Shown piece by piece: positions 45,389-56,455 of a stretch of 64,000 nucleotides of DNA. A program made the translations under genes and the position numbers. The notes under the pieces are model-generated. The model was not told the origin of the DNA. It saw nothing but the letters and a program-made list of their open reading frames with translations, and made no database searches. The first letter of the stretch is position 1; every line of letters begins with the position of its first letter. The stretch comes from Amblyomma americanum (lineage: Eukaryota; Arthropoda; Arachnida; Ixodida; Ixodidae), in the NCBI RefSeq assembly GCF_052857255.1, contig NC_135498.1, positions 116,751,134 to 116,815,133 of the forward strand, read 5' to 3'.

Positions 45389-48372
45389 TTGTTATTCTTT
45401 GCAAGGATTTGCTCATGGTAATTTCATTTCATTATTTTATGTAATTTTGTCGTTCCTAAGTTTGCGAAGCCATAATATAGACTTGTATTCCTGTAAAGAC
45501 CCCCAGGTGGTCGAAATTATTCCGCAGCCCTCCACTACGGCACCTCTTTCTTGCTTTCTTATTCGAATCCCTCCTTTAAGCCTTCCCTTACGGCGCGGTT
45601 CAGGTGTCTGCCGATCTGTGAGACAGATACTGCGCCATTTCCTTTCACCAGAAACCAATTTTCGTTTTTATTTTTTTGGCCCTTTTGTAAATTTTCTCCC
45701 CTTTCTTGTAAAGCAACCTATTTTGCATGTTTACTATTCTTGCAGACGTCTAGTCTTTGCTGCCTTGTAAAAGTTAAGCGGGCCTCATGAAATTCTCATT
45801 ATAGCCCAGACGACACACCAGATATTTTGGTAAAAAAGCATAAATGTTCTATCTTGAAAATAGCCTTATGTTTGCAATTGAAGCAAACATGGGCGACTGA
45901 AGCACTCTTGGTTTTTAGAATGAAATACGCCCCATAATTCTTTTTATCTTCGATAACTGTGAAAAAAAACTGAATGCTTGTGTGGGTAAATAATGACTTG
46001 AACACATTGTTTTTTTTTCACAGTCGTAGCGTCGCTCTTGAAGGTTTGAATAATCTGATTCCTTAAGTCATTTCAGATATTTTCTTTGACAGATGTTCAT
46101 CGGTTAGTCTATCGTATGTATACCTGTTTTTATTATAAGCGAAGCTCATAAACCCTTGAACATGACAATTCCACATACCATAATCTGTGCGACTCTTGGC
46201 AATGAGACGGGCGAATCTTTATTGCTTTCGCATGGTTGTTATGATATAGTAGAGCTCCGACAAATTCTGTGGCGCAGAGCGTAGCACTGTGTAATCAAAA
46301 TTTGCGGCTATATTTTTCACATTTTGTGCTATGCGCTGCATTTATGGAATGACTGCCATTTTTTATTGTATTGTTCTTTCATGCTTATTTTTGGCTATGC
46401 AAACCCCTCTCGTGCTACCGACAACAATTTGTCACAAGAGTACAATATCGGTTATAAACTGGTGGCACGAATGCTTTCTTAACTCGCGGCAAGTGCAATA
46501 ACGTTTTCTACTTATGTTGAGTGCCTGCAGGGAACACTTAACACTTATTTCTGGCACTTCAGTCTTTTATATCAATGCTGAACCCCGAACACCATCCATG
46601 ATGTCGGTGCTTCAAATATACGACCAGCATATCTGAACTGCCCACAACTAAAGATTCTTCAGGGGCTAACGTTAGAAGATGTGTGTGCATGTCTCTGGAA
46701 GCAATATATTTCTGGGTTCCGGCTGTAAACGTCAACCTATAAAACTATAACCGTGTTTGCTGAAAAGAATCAGCTCAATTAATTTACCCTTCCTTCGTAT
46801 ACCACGCGGATAAAGACCCACGATTGCATACATATAGCATTTTGAATGGCACTCTCTTTTACTTTCCCACAATCAACCACAACACGTGTAAAACACTCGT
46901 TGATGGATGCCGATGCATTTTCATCGAAACCCATTTCTGTAATTACTGGCGAATAGCCTTTTACGTCTGGCATCGCAAGCCCCAATTTGCTGCAGGAAAG
47001 AACACTAAAAGAAAACGGAAATTCTTTCTTCGTTCCTCTCTTCTAGGTTGTGGACAAATTGTTTACCAGCCTGCGAACCCCCTCAGTGAATTTTCTGGAG
47101 ATGCTTCTTGCGAGGCCGCCATTTCCAAAAGAAAGAAGACGGGTTCTTACACATATTGCTATCCTTGTTCCACTAGCCGAACTATGCATATATCTGCAGA
47201 TCATTTTTTGTGGAATTCATCTCGTGCGTCGTTCTGTATATTCAGGAGCTGGTTGTACTAGTCCGACTTGAGCATACTGAACGATCAGAAAAAAACGCCA
47301 TTGCATTGATGCTGGTCAATGGGGCCGTAAGCAATTTTGCGATCTGAGTAAAGGTCAGGACTAGTCTAATCGCTTGAAGACTGAATAACCTTTCTGCTCT
47401 AAAGTGGACAGTACATACATGCACGATTATTTCTATCGTTCTGCGGTTCACTAACTTTCTGGTAAACTTGAGGTTTTCGAAAAGTCTTAAACGGGAAATG
47501 TGACAAGCGTCAACCCTTCAATTCGTCGTCTTAAAACCAAGAAAGGTTTCGTGTGGAACGATCATCAACATTTGTTCGAGTAGCATTGTCCTTTTATTGA
47601 AATGTTAGGGGGTAAAGGAGTCGTTTTTAGCACTGACAGCCTACACGTCTAAAGAAAATAACGCAATTTTTGCTGTTTCACAAAGGTTAAAGCAACGAGT
47701 AGCACTTACGGTTATTTTCGCCTAACGCCGAACATTCTTTTTTTTTGTTGCCATATAATTCTAATCAAATAGCTAGGCACTCAATATGGTCCTTGCTGAT
47801 TCATATATGAGCTACGAATTGATTTGCAAGCATGACAGCACTCCGGCTGCACACACGGGCATTCATTCTCAGAAAAGAAAAACAAGAGAAAATTTCTTCA
47901 AAAAGAAAAAAACTATGAACTAAATGTGTGCAAAGAATTCCATTCCGCAAAAATGTCAGCGCCGCCAAGTCACTATAAATGAACAAGGCTAAGATAATAA
48001 TGCCGAGCTTATCGTCAATGTGTGCAGCAAGTGCATTGCTCCTTTGCATCTGACCTTCCTCCGGGGCGTCAAGAAAGCTGTTTTTCTCAACGGCGCTCCC
48101 GTCTTTTGCATGGTCGTGTGGAAATGGGAAGTGTGCACATTGACTTCTTCCCGCAGTGTGATTTACATTTTTCCAGCGTCTTCACAAGTATGCTCCGCAC
48201 TCAGAGTTCATCGAGTATTTCTTGTTATGCGCATGTGAAATCGTCGTTTTCCTCCATGAGTTTTGAAGCTGGCTGTAGGAGAGCTGGTGATGCACAGAAC
48301 CGCACCCACCTTGAAATTGTCTCGTCTGAATGCGGGTTAACTCTATTTCGAACATAATCCCAATAGAGGGTT
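45389..48372 (-). repeat. Repeat copy B, uninterrupted (inverted partner of copy A)
   Basis: Copy B is about 2.98 kb and matches 7,235-12,112 on the opposite strand without the 1.86 kb insert and without the SINE scrap near 7,278. It includes the SINE-like segment at 45,490-45,665. No transposase, RT or other enzyme is visible, and no clear terminal repeat was found at its ends. It may be a non-autonomous element or a segmental duplication. Confidence 0.8.
45490..45665 (+). mobile_element. Tick SINE-like segment in copy B
   Basis: It carries CCCAGGTGGTCGAAATTATT, CAGCCCTCCACTACGGCACC, CCCTTACGGCGCGGTTCAGG and GAGACAGATACTGCGCCATT. I recognise these as a widespread tick SINE/tail sequence (Ruka-like). 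Its mirror is at 11,831-11,990 in copy A. Confidence 0.6.
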
Positions 48373-48384
48373 GTGTGAATGGTT

Positions 48385-48500
48385 ACGCATACGCGGCTCA
48401 TAATTTTAACGCGAGAGGGTTAAAGAGCTCATGTGGCACAGAATCCGGCGTCGTCATGGGCATCGTTGGCGTTTTTTACCATGAGCGAGTCTTTCACAAA
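48385..48500 (+). repeat. Dispersed repeat fragment
   Basis: TTTTAACGCGAGAGGGTTAA, AGAGCTCATGTGGCACAGAA and TCCGGCGTCGTC are diverged forms of a repeat often seen in tick DNA. No coding function is seen. Confidence 0.4.
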
Positions 48501-49340
48501 AAAAGCCCAAAGATGCTACCTGGGAGGAAGGAGGGAACCTTGGTCACGTAACCGTATGGCGTCATCCCAAACTTTCCGCCGCATAGTGAGGATACCGCGC
48601 ACCGTGTCAGGTGACAATTAAATTAGTGATTGGTCGCGAGAGGTGGCTCGGGAAGTATAGCCTGGCTCGCACATGCCACCAAGCCTTGGCAGCACCAGCC
48701 ATCGCAAGGGAATGGCGCAACGATTAATCGTTCAACCGCTGTGATGGAGTCACATGAGGACAATCAGGGATTTGTTAACTTCCGGCTGCTCGTAAACGTT
48801 AAAATGAAGGTTGTGCCACCGCATTCTTCCCATTTTCTGACCCTCTTAATTGCTCCTCCTGCTCTTAGGCGCCTGTCAGTTGGAGAAAGCGTTTTGGAGC
48901 GAGCAATGAACTTTATGGATAACAACGTCCGCTCATCGAAACGCTCCTTAGTGTTCGAATCTTGAAAAACTGATATTTACGGAGAGTTTCAGTCTAACTG
49001 TCAGCTTTTTCTTTGGTATTACAACCTGGATAAAATTGAAACGAAAGTAATTTTGCTCTAACTTCAAAAGTAGACTATCCGGTTGTTCAGTACAACTTTT
49101 TTTGAATTTTTAATAATAACTTTTCTTGCAAATAAAAGGACAGATCTGCAGCCGCTCTGTGGAAATTTATTCAGACGCAAAAAAGAACTGGAAGGTTACA
49201 CATCGGCTTCCTCATTTACTGTATTTAAACGATGCTGAAAGGTCAAAAAACTCGTCAAATACTTGGCAGAGTAAAGAGTAAATGTAAATGTGGACAGTTT
49301 CCAAACCCTTACATGCTGAGTCCTCCCCTATGCAAGGGAG

Positions 49341-49347
49341 ATAAAAG
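49341..49347 (+). promoter_or_regulatory. TATA-like box of S2
   Basis: ATAAAAG lies 81 bases before the ATG at 49,422, matching S1 in sequence and spacing. Confidence 0.5.
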
Positions 49348-49421
49348 AAGCAAAATTTTGTCCCAGTTTGCTCTTCGAGAACCGCTCCCAGTACAGCGAT
49401 TTTTGAGCCCATCGAGACACC

Positions 49422-49480
49422 ATGAACTCTCTGTATATTCTTGGCTGCACCTTGGTCATTGGCATGATAATATGTGAAGG
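49422..49480 (+). CDS. S2 first exon encoding a signal peptide
   Basis: The ATG at 49,422 begins MNSLYILGCTLVIGMIICE and runs into a splice donor GG|GTGAGT at 49,481. The short N-terminus, hydrophobic core and small residues fit a secretory signal peptide. Tick secreted-protein genes often place the signal peptide in such a short first exon, which is family knowledge. The next exon is uncertain: a tract at about 49,757-49,835 reads QVYGTRYDNCSSTVS and then stops. This leaves it open whether S2 is functional. The product family is unknown. Confidence 0.45.
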
Positions 49481-50124
49481 GTGAGTTTTCCTCCTTGCTT
49501 TGAAGTTACATTATTTGGAAAATTTGCACTTCAGTTCGAGTTTATGTGATTTACACTCAATATTTTGCAGTGACGCCAATATCGTCTATAGGTAAACTAA
49601 GGACGACCAAATAGAACAAACCGTCTTGATTCTGATGAGGGCTAGGTAACAAAGAGATGCACTCTCTCTTCCATAAACTGCCCGTCTCAAATGTTATACT
49701 ATTTCTGACTTATAGAAATCATCAAAATGTTTGATATACCTTTAATTTCAAAAAGCTCTTCGCTAAATTGGAAGCGTAATGAGCAGGTTTATGGCACGCG
49801 TTACGACAACTGCAGTAGCACAGTTTCATAACTCCTGCACAGGTCAGAAGTATATCGGTAACCTGGTCAATATTCTGTCATAATGCTGGACTGTAAACAG
49901 CCGTTTCCTGCTTCTTATTCGAATATTCAAGCATCCAACTAGAAACGGGGTGACATGGTAAGGGCGAAGACAAAAACCTGGGGCCTCAGTTTGTGGAGGT
50001 TCGTTTGCCGATTTATTCCGATGCCGATTCACCGAAGCTCAGCATCTCCAGGCGATAATTTCCAAAGGTAGAGATTAGTTAAATACTACAGATAGTGATA
50101 CTTACAGAGTACGGTGCCTGGCCA

Positions 50125-51780
50125 GTTTTTTCTCTTTATTTTTCTCAGACAGTGCCTAAGAGGAGGCCAAGGCTAAAGGCTAAGAGCCTGACGAGGCCTT
50201 GGCCCCCTGTGCATGCGGTTGCATCGATGAACAAATCTCGCAGATACACTTGGGTCAGTACAACGATTGCGATAAAAAATGCAAGTTTTCAAAAGGCAGA
50301 AAAAAATATACCACCCTGTACATCAGTCCGAAACAACTCAATCATGCAGTACAAAACAAGACTTCTGGTTACGCTCGCAAGTCGGCACAAAAAGCAAAGG
50401 CAACATTATGTATCAAATGCGAAACCCGCAATAAATCGTCAGAACCATATACACCATGAAAGAGAAAAAAACAAAATCTCAAAATAATGAGGTTCTGGAA
50501 CAATGTCGAACGCAATACATGTGCAGTGGCAATACAATTTTCATGTACACACCCCGAAAAAATCTAGAATATGCTTATTCAACCGTTAAAGCAAGTCATT
50601 GAGCCGTGTATGAAGTTCCGGAGTTAACCAAGATGCTTCTACATTCACCTTTAAAAATAGCAAAGGATTTGTTGAAGTTAACGTATATTTCAGAGCGGTT
50701 CAACAGTTTAGTGGACTGAAAAGTTATCGTTTGCCTACCGTGTCTTTGGCGCTCTCCTTTTAAGATCGCGGATCGGGTATGTGCTCATATGTTCTATCGG
50801 AGGGACATGCAGTTCATTTCGGTAGATCCATTGCAGTAGTTTGAAGTAATAGATCTGGTTTGCTTTTAGCATACTGTTTTTAATGAAAAGAGGCCCGGTT
50901 CGCAGGTTGCGTCTAGCACCTTTGTAATTCTCCTACAACCGTAGTATCTTTTTTTGAGCTACAATTAACTTATTATTGTTATAGCTTGTGGTGGTGCCCC
51001 TAACTAATATTTCATAACTCCATCTGGAGTAAAAAATGGAATAAATTAGGATCTGTTTTAAGGTTGTAGGTATAAGGTTCCGGATTTTGTAGATGCTGCC
51101 AGTTGTTTGCGCCAGTTCAACTGTTAATTTATTAACGTGCGTGGTCCATGAAAAGTCTTCACTGAACCATATGACCAAATATTTTTGGTCTTTAACCTGC
51201 TCTGTGAAATTTCCGTCATAGGTTATATTTATTGCCGTGTAGTCTCGCCTATTTATGGGCTTGAAAACTATGTGCTTTGTTTTGCTTCTGTTTGACCTCA
51301 ATTTGTTGTTTGAAATCCACCGTGATAATTTACCTAGGTATTCATTAGCAGCCTTTTCCAAGCTTTTTTCCCTTGCTCCAGTGAAAAAGACATTTGTATC
51401 ATCCGCATATAAAACTATATCAGCAAAGCCATTTATTGAAGTAATGTCATTTATGTATATTAAGAATAAAAGCGGACCTAAGATGGATCTCTGGGGCACA
51501 TCGTATAGGATTCGCATTTTACTGGATGATACGCCATTCATGTCAACATACTAGCAGCGTTCACTTAGATAATTTTTTAATAAATTCAATGCTACGCCTC
51601 GTACGCCTTACATAAAAATCTCTTTAAGCAAAATGTCGTGCTGTACAGTATCGAAAGCTTTTCTTAAGTCTAAAAATAACCCTAGGGTTATAAGTTTGTT
51701 TTAAATATTTTCCACAATCTTTTCTTTAATATGAATCAGGGTCATTTACGTTGATTTTTTCCTTCGAAACTCATACTAAG
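50125..51780 (-). mobile_element. CR1-like LINE fragment (RT), broken
   Basis: The minus strand encodes an RT from about 51,760. It shows VPQRSILGPLLFLIYINDI (the usual VPQG altered to VPQR), YADDTNVFF at about 51,400, NNKLRSNRSKTKHIVF, and a thumb with IYSIFYSRWSYEILVRG. After a stop near 50,930 it continues ENYKGARRNLRTGPLF, ANQIYYFKLLQWIYRNE and IRDLKRRAPKTR, ending near 50,735. A 3' UTR of about 600 bases ends in AATAAAGAGAAAAAA near 50,125. A TAG and frame changes precede 51,541. This family differs from the CR1-like elements at 3.3 and 12.5 kb. Confidence 0.8.
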
Positions 51781-51804
51781 AACTGTAGCAAAATGGTGGT
51801 TTGA

Positions 51805-51910
51805 GCTAGTTGGTACATATTCACAATTTCACCAGCGCTGCGACTAGGAACAAGAACAGAGAAGGAAGACAAGGACAAGCGCTACTAACAACTGAAAGTT
51901 TATTTGAAAA
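51805..51910 (-). repeat. Penelope terminal repeat (pLTR), left
   Basis: On the minus strand: TAAACTTTCAGTTGTTAGTA, GCGCTTGTCCTTGTCTTC, then ATATGTACCAACTAGCTCAA. It has the same order as the repeat at 41,999-42,115. Confidence 0.75.
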
Positions 51911-51983
51911 AAACACAGATTATATGCACACAACTGACAACCCAAAGCGCCTGCGCTTCCCCCACCAGGCACGCAAAAGAGAG

Positions 51984-52505
51984 TTAAAAATCTAGATACA
52001 AAATTTCACACTCATGTAAGTTTACAGATGGTGTGCTAACGCACGTGTCGATGTTCTTGTGAATGTGATAGGCTTCACACAACTCCCTAGTTAACTGATC
52101 TGGATGTCTGAATTTAATCTTAGCCCTGTTAAGCAGAGGAAAGCATGCTTTTTTGTTAGACACACCGGGTTTGTTTAGAAGACAATCTCTGTAATGAAGG
52201 GACAGATTTGATGAAGGAGCACCATTCAAAGAGGTTCTATGCTGACGTAAGCGTGTATTTATGCATTTACCGGTTTGCCCAATGTAACTCTTGCCGCATT
52301 TAAAAGGTATGTCATAAACCACTCCCTCTGCACATGGCACAAAGGTTGACTCATGATCCACCTGGCATGCATTTTTTCTTTTGCCTCTTATTTGCTTCTG
52401 TTCCCGGGCTCTTTTGTCAACAATAGCACAAACCTTGCCTAGTTTATTAGGGACCGAAAAGAGCACTTTTACCCCATATCTAGTGCCAACCTGCTTAAGC
52501 CTATG
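51984..52505 (-). pseudogene. Penelope-like polyprotein, GIY-YIG domain (truncated)
   Basis: The frame reads VKVLFSVPNKLGKVCA, then STFVPCAEGVVYDIPFKCG and KSYIGQTGKCINTRLRQHR. This is the GIY-YIG core, with VVY and SYIG standing for GIY and YIG and the conserved Arg of NTRLRQH. It then has LSLHYRDC and TRELCEAYHIHKNIDTCVST, and ends VNLHECEILYLDF. The usual CxxC-like cysteines are kept. The domain itself is open, but it lacks the RT part and a proper start, so it is annotated as a partial gene. Confidence 0.8.
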
Positions 52506-52721
52506 GGCAATGACAGAACGAAGTATGCCTATTACATCAGAAAAAAAGGAGATAACTGCATCAGTGATTCGTCTGTAATGCTTCGCCGATCTGAAACGGT
52601 TTTCTTAGATAGATTTCTGTAATCGCCTCTTTTCGATTTCTTTTGGTGTTTTCTGTTACCCACGTGCTTGTGATTCGCACAGTGGCGCTTGGGTAGGCGA
52701 AAGTATATTAACGGTCTACGT

Positions 52722-52836
52722 CAAATAAAGCCTGTTGATAGTAAGCGCTCGTCCCTGTCTACTTCTATGTCCGTGTGTTTTTGTTGCGCCCCTGTGTCCA
52801 CCTGAAAAGATATGAACCAACACGCCCAAATACAAG
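52722..52836 (+). repeat. Penelope terminal repeat (pLTR), right, inverted orientation
   Basis: On the plus strand: AATAAAGCCTGTTGATAGTA, AGCGCTCGTCCCTGTCTAC and ATATGAACCAACACGCCC. It is homologous to the left repeat but points the other way. The following LINE begins just after it. Confidence 0.6.
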
Positions 52837-52940
52837 TACTTCTGAGTGCTTTACCCTCTGGACGGAACACAGATACGGCTGCTCAGCCTGTACTTCTGGA
52901 TCAACCTCTACCAATACCACATGGCACGTTGAGCACTCCA

Positions 52941-54179
52941 ATGGACCTGTCATCAGCCCCGCCAATCGAGCCGCCAGCCCTCCGCTCTCCTCTAAGGCGC
53001 CCTTCGGGAGACGCTACCACGGGTTCTTCTTCGGTTAGCGGCGGCTCACAAGGCAAACGTTCCAGCCTAACCACAGACAACCCAGTTGTGTCTACCCACG
53101 GCTCAGTGAGTTAAAAAGCCACTATCAAATCTCTGGCAACGAAAAGCCTTACTGATATACCGACCAGAATTCTGCAGGCAAACCTGGATGCATGTCTCGG
53201 AACGAAAGGTTTTCGCGGCTTTAGGGCCAGAAAGAAGTCCAATACCATTGCTGTGTGGCTCCCGACCTTAGCTGCCGTGGAACGTCTGCAAACGCTGCAG
53301 TGCATTACAGTTAGCAGCGAGGTCTCGGTACCGGTACAGGTGTACCTGGTTGATGGATCCGTCTTGCAACGTTGTGTTGTCTACAACGTCGATGTTAATG
53401 AGGACCAGGCCGCCCTTCAGCGTGAGCTTTATTGTCCCACTCACCGAGTGATCCAGGCACGTTACATGGGAAAAGAGCGCTCATGCGTCGTCACCCTGCA
53501 AGGCCCACCAACACCGCCGGCCTGCTTGTACTATTATGGTTGCATTTTACGGCCTCGGCCATACAAACCAACCGCCGTCTACTGCTACAGTTGCTTCAGA
53601 CCTGGCCATTAGCATAGATCCCGCCGTTTAACAACTCAAGTGGAACCTGCGTCAGAAGGCGCAGCGGCGTACAGATGTAGCCTCTGCAAAGCTCACGACC
53701 ACGACATCACATCACCCACTTGCCCCACAAAGCAAACGGCAACAGAAAAGTTTCGTCGTGGGTATTCTAAGCAAATGACTCAGAATGTGAATACGCCCCT
53801 TGAGCAGAATTCTAACTGGTTTGCACCTCTCCAGTCGGATGATGACGAGTCGCCCAAACTTCCCATGTTGCACACGCATGAAACTGCTACCAAGCAGACT
53901 TATAGCGATGAAGTGCGTAAGGGCTGGTGAAATCAGCAGGCTACAAAACAGCGTAGCATCCCGGAACCTCTCTACGATGACATGGTAGCAGTTCATGACC
54001 AAATTGCACGCCTTTTGGCAGAGGTCTCAAGGCTCCGACAACACCGTCAACTGCTTGCCCACCGTAGACATGCAGCAGGATCTGGCACCGCCACTAGAAA
54101 TGATGAATCAGCACCGAGCATGTCCCGTACCCAGTTATCCAACCTGACATCTGTCCTCTTGCAACGCTTGGACTACTAA
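52941..54179 (+). pseudogene. LINE ORF1 (gag-like, zinc knuckles), three in-frame stops
   Basis: This is a gag-like RNA-binding protein. The first good ATG is at 52,941 (MDLSSAPPIEPPALRS). A Ser/Pro-rich start is followed by a conserved fold (TRILQANLDACLGTKGFRGF, VQVYLVDGSVLQRCVVYNVD). Then come a knuckle CYSCFRPGH (broken by TAG at 53,610-53,612), a second knuckle CSLCKAHDHDITSPTC and a coiled C-terminal part (AVHDQIARLLAEVSRLRQHR). Stops lie at 53,112-53,114, 53,610-53,612 and 53,928-53,930, all in one unbroken reading frame. The final stop is six bases before the ORF2 ATG. Confidence 0.8.
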
Positions 54180-54185
54180 CCGAAG

Positions 54186-56178
54186 ATGGCGCGTTCCGGC
54201 TTTCCTGGTGTGCTCCAGTGGAACTGTAGAGGCCTCTCCACTAAAGTGCGAGAGCTGAAAACCCGTCTTCGCTTGCACAAGCTCCAGGTGTGGGCCATGT
54301 TACTGCAGGAGACCAATGCATTGCCAGCAATTCGGGGCTTCAGTGGTTACGCGTCGCCTTCGATGAACGACCATCGTGTGCACAATGCTTCCCCTCCGAG
54401 AAAGGCGGCAGTGTACGTTAAGACGAGTTTCCCTCACGTGTTCCTCTCTCTCTAGAAACTTGGTGCACCTCGTATCAGGAGGTAGTTGCAGTTGCTGTAA
54501 AATTGCCGAAAGCAACTGTTGTGGTGGTATCCTTCTACGTAAGACCGGCGGGTGGCGCTCCCTCCCGTATTAATCTGGGCTGGTTATTGACTGTGCGTAG
54601 GAGATACCCCGGGTGCCCGATTTTAGTCGGAGGTGTCTTCAACGCCCCACACCCAGACTTGGGTACGCTACTTCGAGCCCCCGCGGCAGGCGTGTGCGGG
54701 ATGCCTTCGCCGATTCATTGTTTATTCTTCTAAATCACCCCTGTTCAGCAACGCGGGCTATGCGTCACAGTCACAGTGCCACCTATGCTCCTGATCTGAC
54801 GTGGCGGTCTGGCCCCAGCACTCCCTCGTGGCACCTTGAGCCTGACTGTTGGGGTAGTGCCCACCACCCTATAATCATCGGTGTCCATCCATCACGTGCT
54901 CGCCGGTTACGCCGCAAGTGCACGGTGGTCAACTGGGATTGTTTCCGTGCTTTTCTCCAGGATCTCCCTGTAGAGTCGTCACCGTCACTTGTTGACCGCA
55001 TACAATGCGCGTTAAACAGGGCTACCACCTGCACCTGGGCAGACATCGATCGACCGGTTCCGGATATCGGTCTGCTAAACTTGTAGGCTGCTCGCCGACA
55101 GGCCGAGCTGGCAGCGTCACTTGATTCCACATCTGCACAGGCACGTATAAGACTGAATTATATTACTGCTAAGGCTCGCAAATACGAACGCGATCTATCA
55201 CGAAGGCAGTGGCATACGTGGTGCGAGTAGTTTTCTGCGAAGTCGTCGAATCCATCTCTCTGGCGAAATTTCCATGCAATGGAACACGGTCACCGTCGCC
55301 CCGACGCAGCTAGCACCGCATACTTCGCAGCTAACTTGTCTCCTGATGATTTCGCCAGAGAAGGGGCACGGAAATTCTTTCCAAAATATGATGTGTTGCC
55401 CCCCTCACTCAGCTAACCAGTCTAACTTGGTAGGGATTCGAGCTCACGTAGATACACTGCCATCAACACCAGATGCCGAGGGTATTGCGCCTCCTTTTAC
55501 CATGCTTCCAGCAATAGATGAGGCTAAACGAAAGATATCGCCCGGTCCGGATGCCATTCCATATGAGGTGTACAAGAACATGAGTTGTGCTTTCCTCCCT
55601 CAACTTCTCGACACCATCAACACAGTATGGCTAAACGGCTCTGTGCCTGAGACCTGGGAATTGGCCACTGTGATCCCAATTCCAAAAGCAGGGAATCCAC
55701 CGACGGATCTCGGCAACTTCAGGCCTTTTTCTCTAACATCAACACTGTGCAAGCTGACAGAGAAAATGTTAGCCACACGACTGTCGTGGTGGCTGGAGTA
55801 CCACGGTATCTACAGCCCCGCCCAAATTGGCTTCCGTCCATTCATCGGCCCTGAATATGGTTTGGCTGTCTTGGAGTCGCAAGTTCTGTCATCAACTCGC
55901 AGCCACAGTGTACGTGTCGTCCTCGCCATGGATATCGAAAAGGCTTACGATAATATAAGTCGTGCTGCCATTTTGCATTCTATTGACAAGCTGCCTTTCC
56001 CTCTTCCAGTATGCAATTTTATAAAATCCTTCCTCAGTGGTGACTCCATAGTATCAATCTGTTCGCGGTGTACCCCAAGGCTCGGTGCTGTCACCAACAC
56101 TGTTCAATATTGGCTTCATTCCTCTTGCATGGCGCTTACATGATGTCCCTGACGTTAAGTTCTTACTGTACGCTGATG
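54186..56178 (+). pseudogene. LINE ORF2, endonuclease and RT up to YADD, broken
   Basis: The APE endonuclease begins MARSGFPGVLQWNCRGLSTK, with AMLLQETNALP, the GDFNA-equivalent region near 54,640 (frameshifted) and DLTWRSGPSTPSW...WGSAHHPII near 54,795-54,890. RT begins about 55,525 with KRKISPGPDAIPYEVYKNM. It continues with LGNFRPFSLTSTLCKLTEKM, AQIGFRPFIGPEYGLAVLE, LAMDIEKAYDNIS, then SPTLFNIGFIPLAW and LLYADDI (about 56,165-56,185). Frameshifts occur near 54,455, 54,600, 55,085-55,270 and 56,080. The reading frame is cut within the catalytic motif by the LTR element. Confidence 0.85.
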
Positions 56179-56182
56179 ATAT

Positions 56183-56326
56183 TGTAACGAATAGTACACC
56201 AAAAGCACTCGGGGACCAAGGAGCTACACAGCCGGTAGAGCGAGCACGAGCAGGAAGAAGATTTTCTTCGTCCTCTGCTTCTATCGCCTGAGTTCCCTTC
56301 GTCCTCCTCTTCTATCATCTGTGTCA
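56183..56326 (-). repeat. 3' LTR of the Gypsy element
   Basis: 144 bp beginning TGTAACGAATAGTACACC and ending CATCTGTGTCA on the plus strand. It differs from the other LTR only at 56,318. Confidence 0.97.
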
Positions 56327-56342
56327 TTGCTCCCTCCCCTGC
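56327..56342 (-). other. Polypurine tract
   Basis: GCAGGGGAGGGAGCAA on the minus strand touches the 3' LTR and fits the plus-strand primer of LTR retrotransposons. Confidence 0.75.
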
Positions 56343-56455
56343 AGCATCGCCCCGATGCGGCCATCGTGCGCTAGAGTGACGAGCAGAAAGCGAGCGTGCT
56401 AGGGTGACGCACGAGGATCACAACATAGAACAGGGCACAGCGGTCAGCCTCAAGT

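Larger units (their letters stand above)
48905..50110 (+). repeat. Segment S2, duplicate of S1
   Basis: See S1 at 32,840-34,110 for the shared tracts. S2 keeps the better first exon and ends at the CR1-like LINE 3' end near 50,125. Confidence 0.75.
51805..52720 (-). mobile_element. Penelope-like element, 3' part with GIY-YIG endonuclease
   Basis: The minus strand holds the C-terminal part of a Penelope-like retroelement, whose GIY-YIG domain nicks DNA to prime reverse transcription. The visible sequence runs from HRLKQVGTRYGVKV (about 52,480) through the domain to the terminal repeat at 51,805-51,910. The RT domain is absent, so the copy is truncated. A second terminal repeat in the opposite orientation follows at 52,722. 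Confidence 0.85.
52837..56182 (+). mobile_element. LINE with RNase H (I/R1-like group), upstream part
   Basis: This is the first part of a LINE that is interrupted by a Gypsy-type LTR retrotransposon at 56,183-61,528 and resumes at 61,533. It holds ORF1 (52,941-54,179) and most of ORF2 (from 54,186) up to the catalytic YADD of RT. The exact 5' end is uncertain because it abuts the Penelope terminal repeat. Confidence 0.85.

Noticed and set aside
45041..45421. 126-codon plus-strand frame in repeat X copy 2
   Set aside because: The frame is not kept in copy 1 at 29 kb.
51805..51910. Hammerhead ribozyme in the Penelope terminal repeats
   Set aside because: Penelope terminal repeats often carry one, but the conserved CUGAUGA and GAAA core was not found by eye in any of the four copies.
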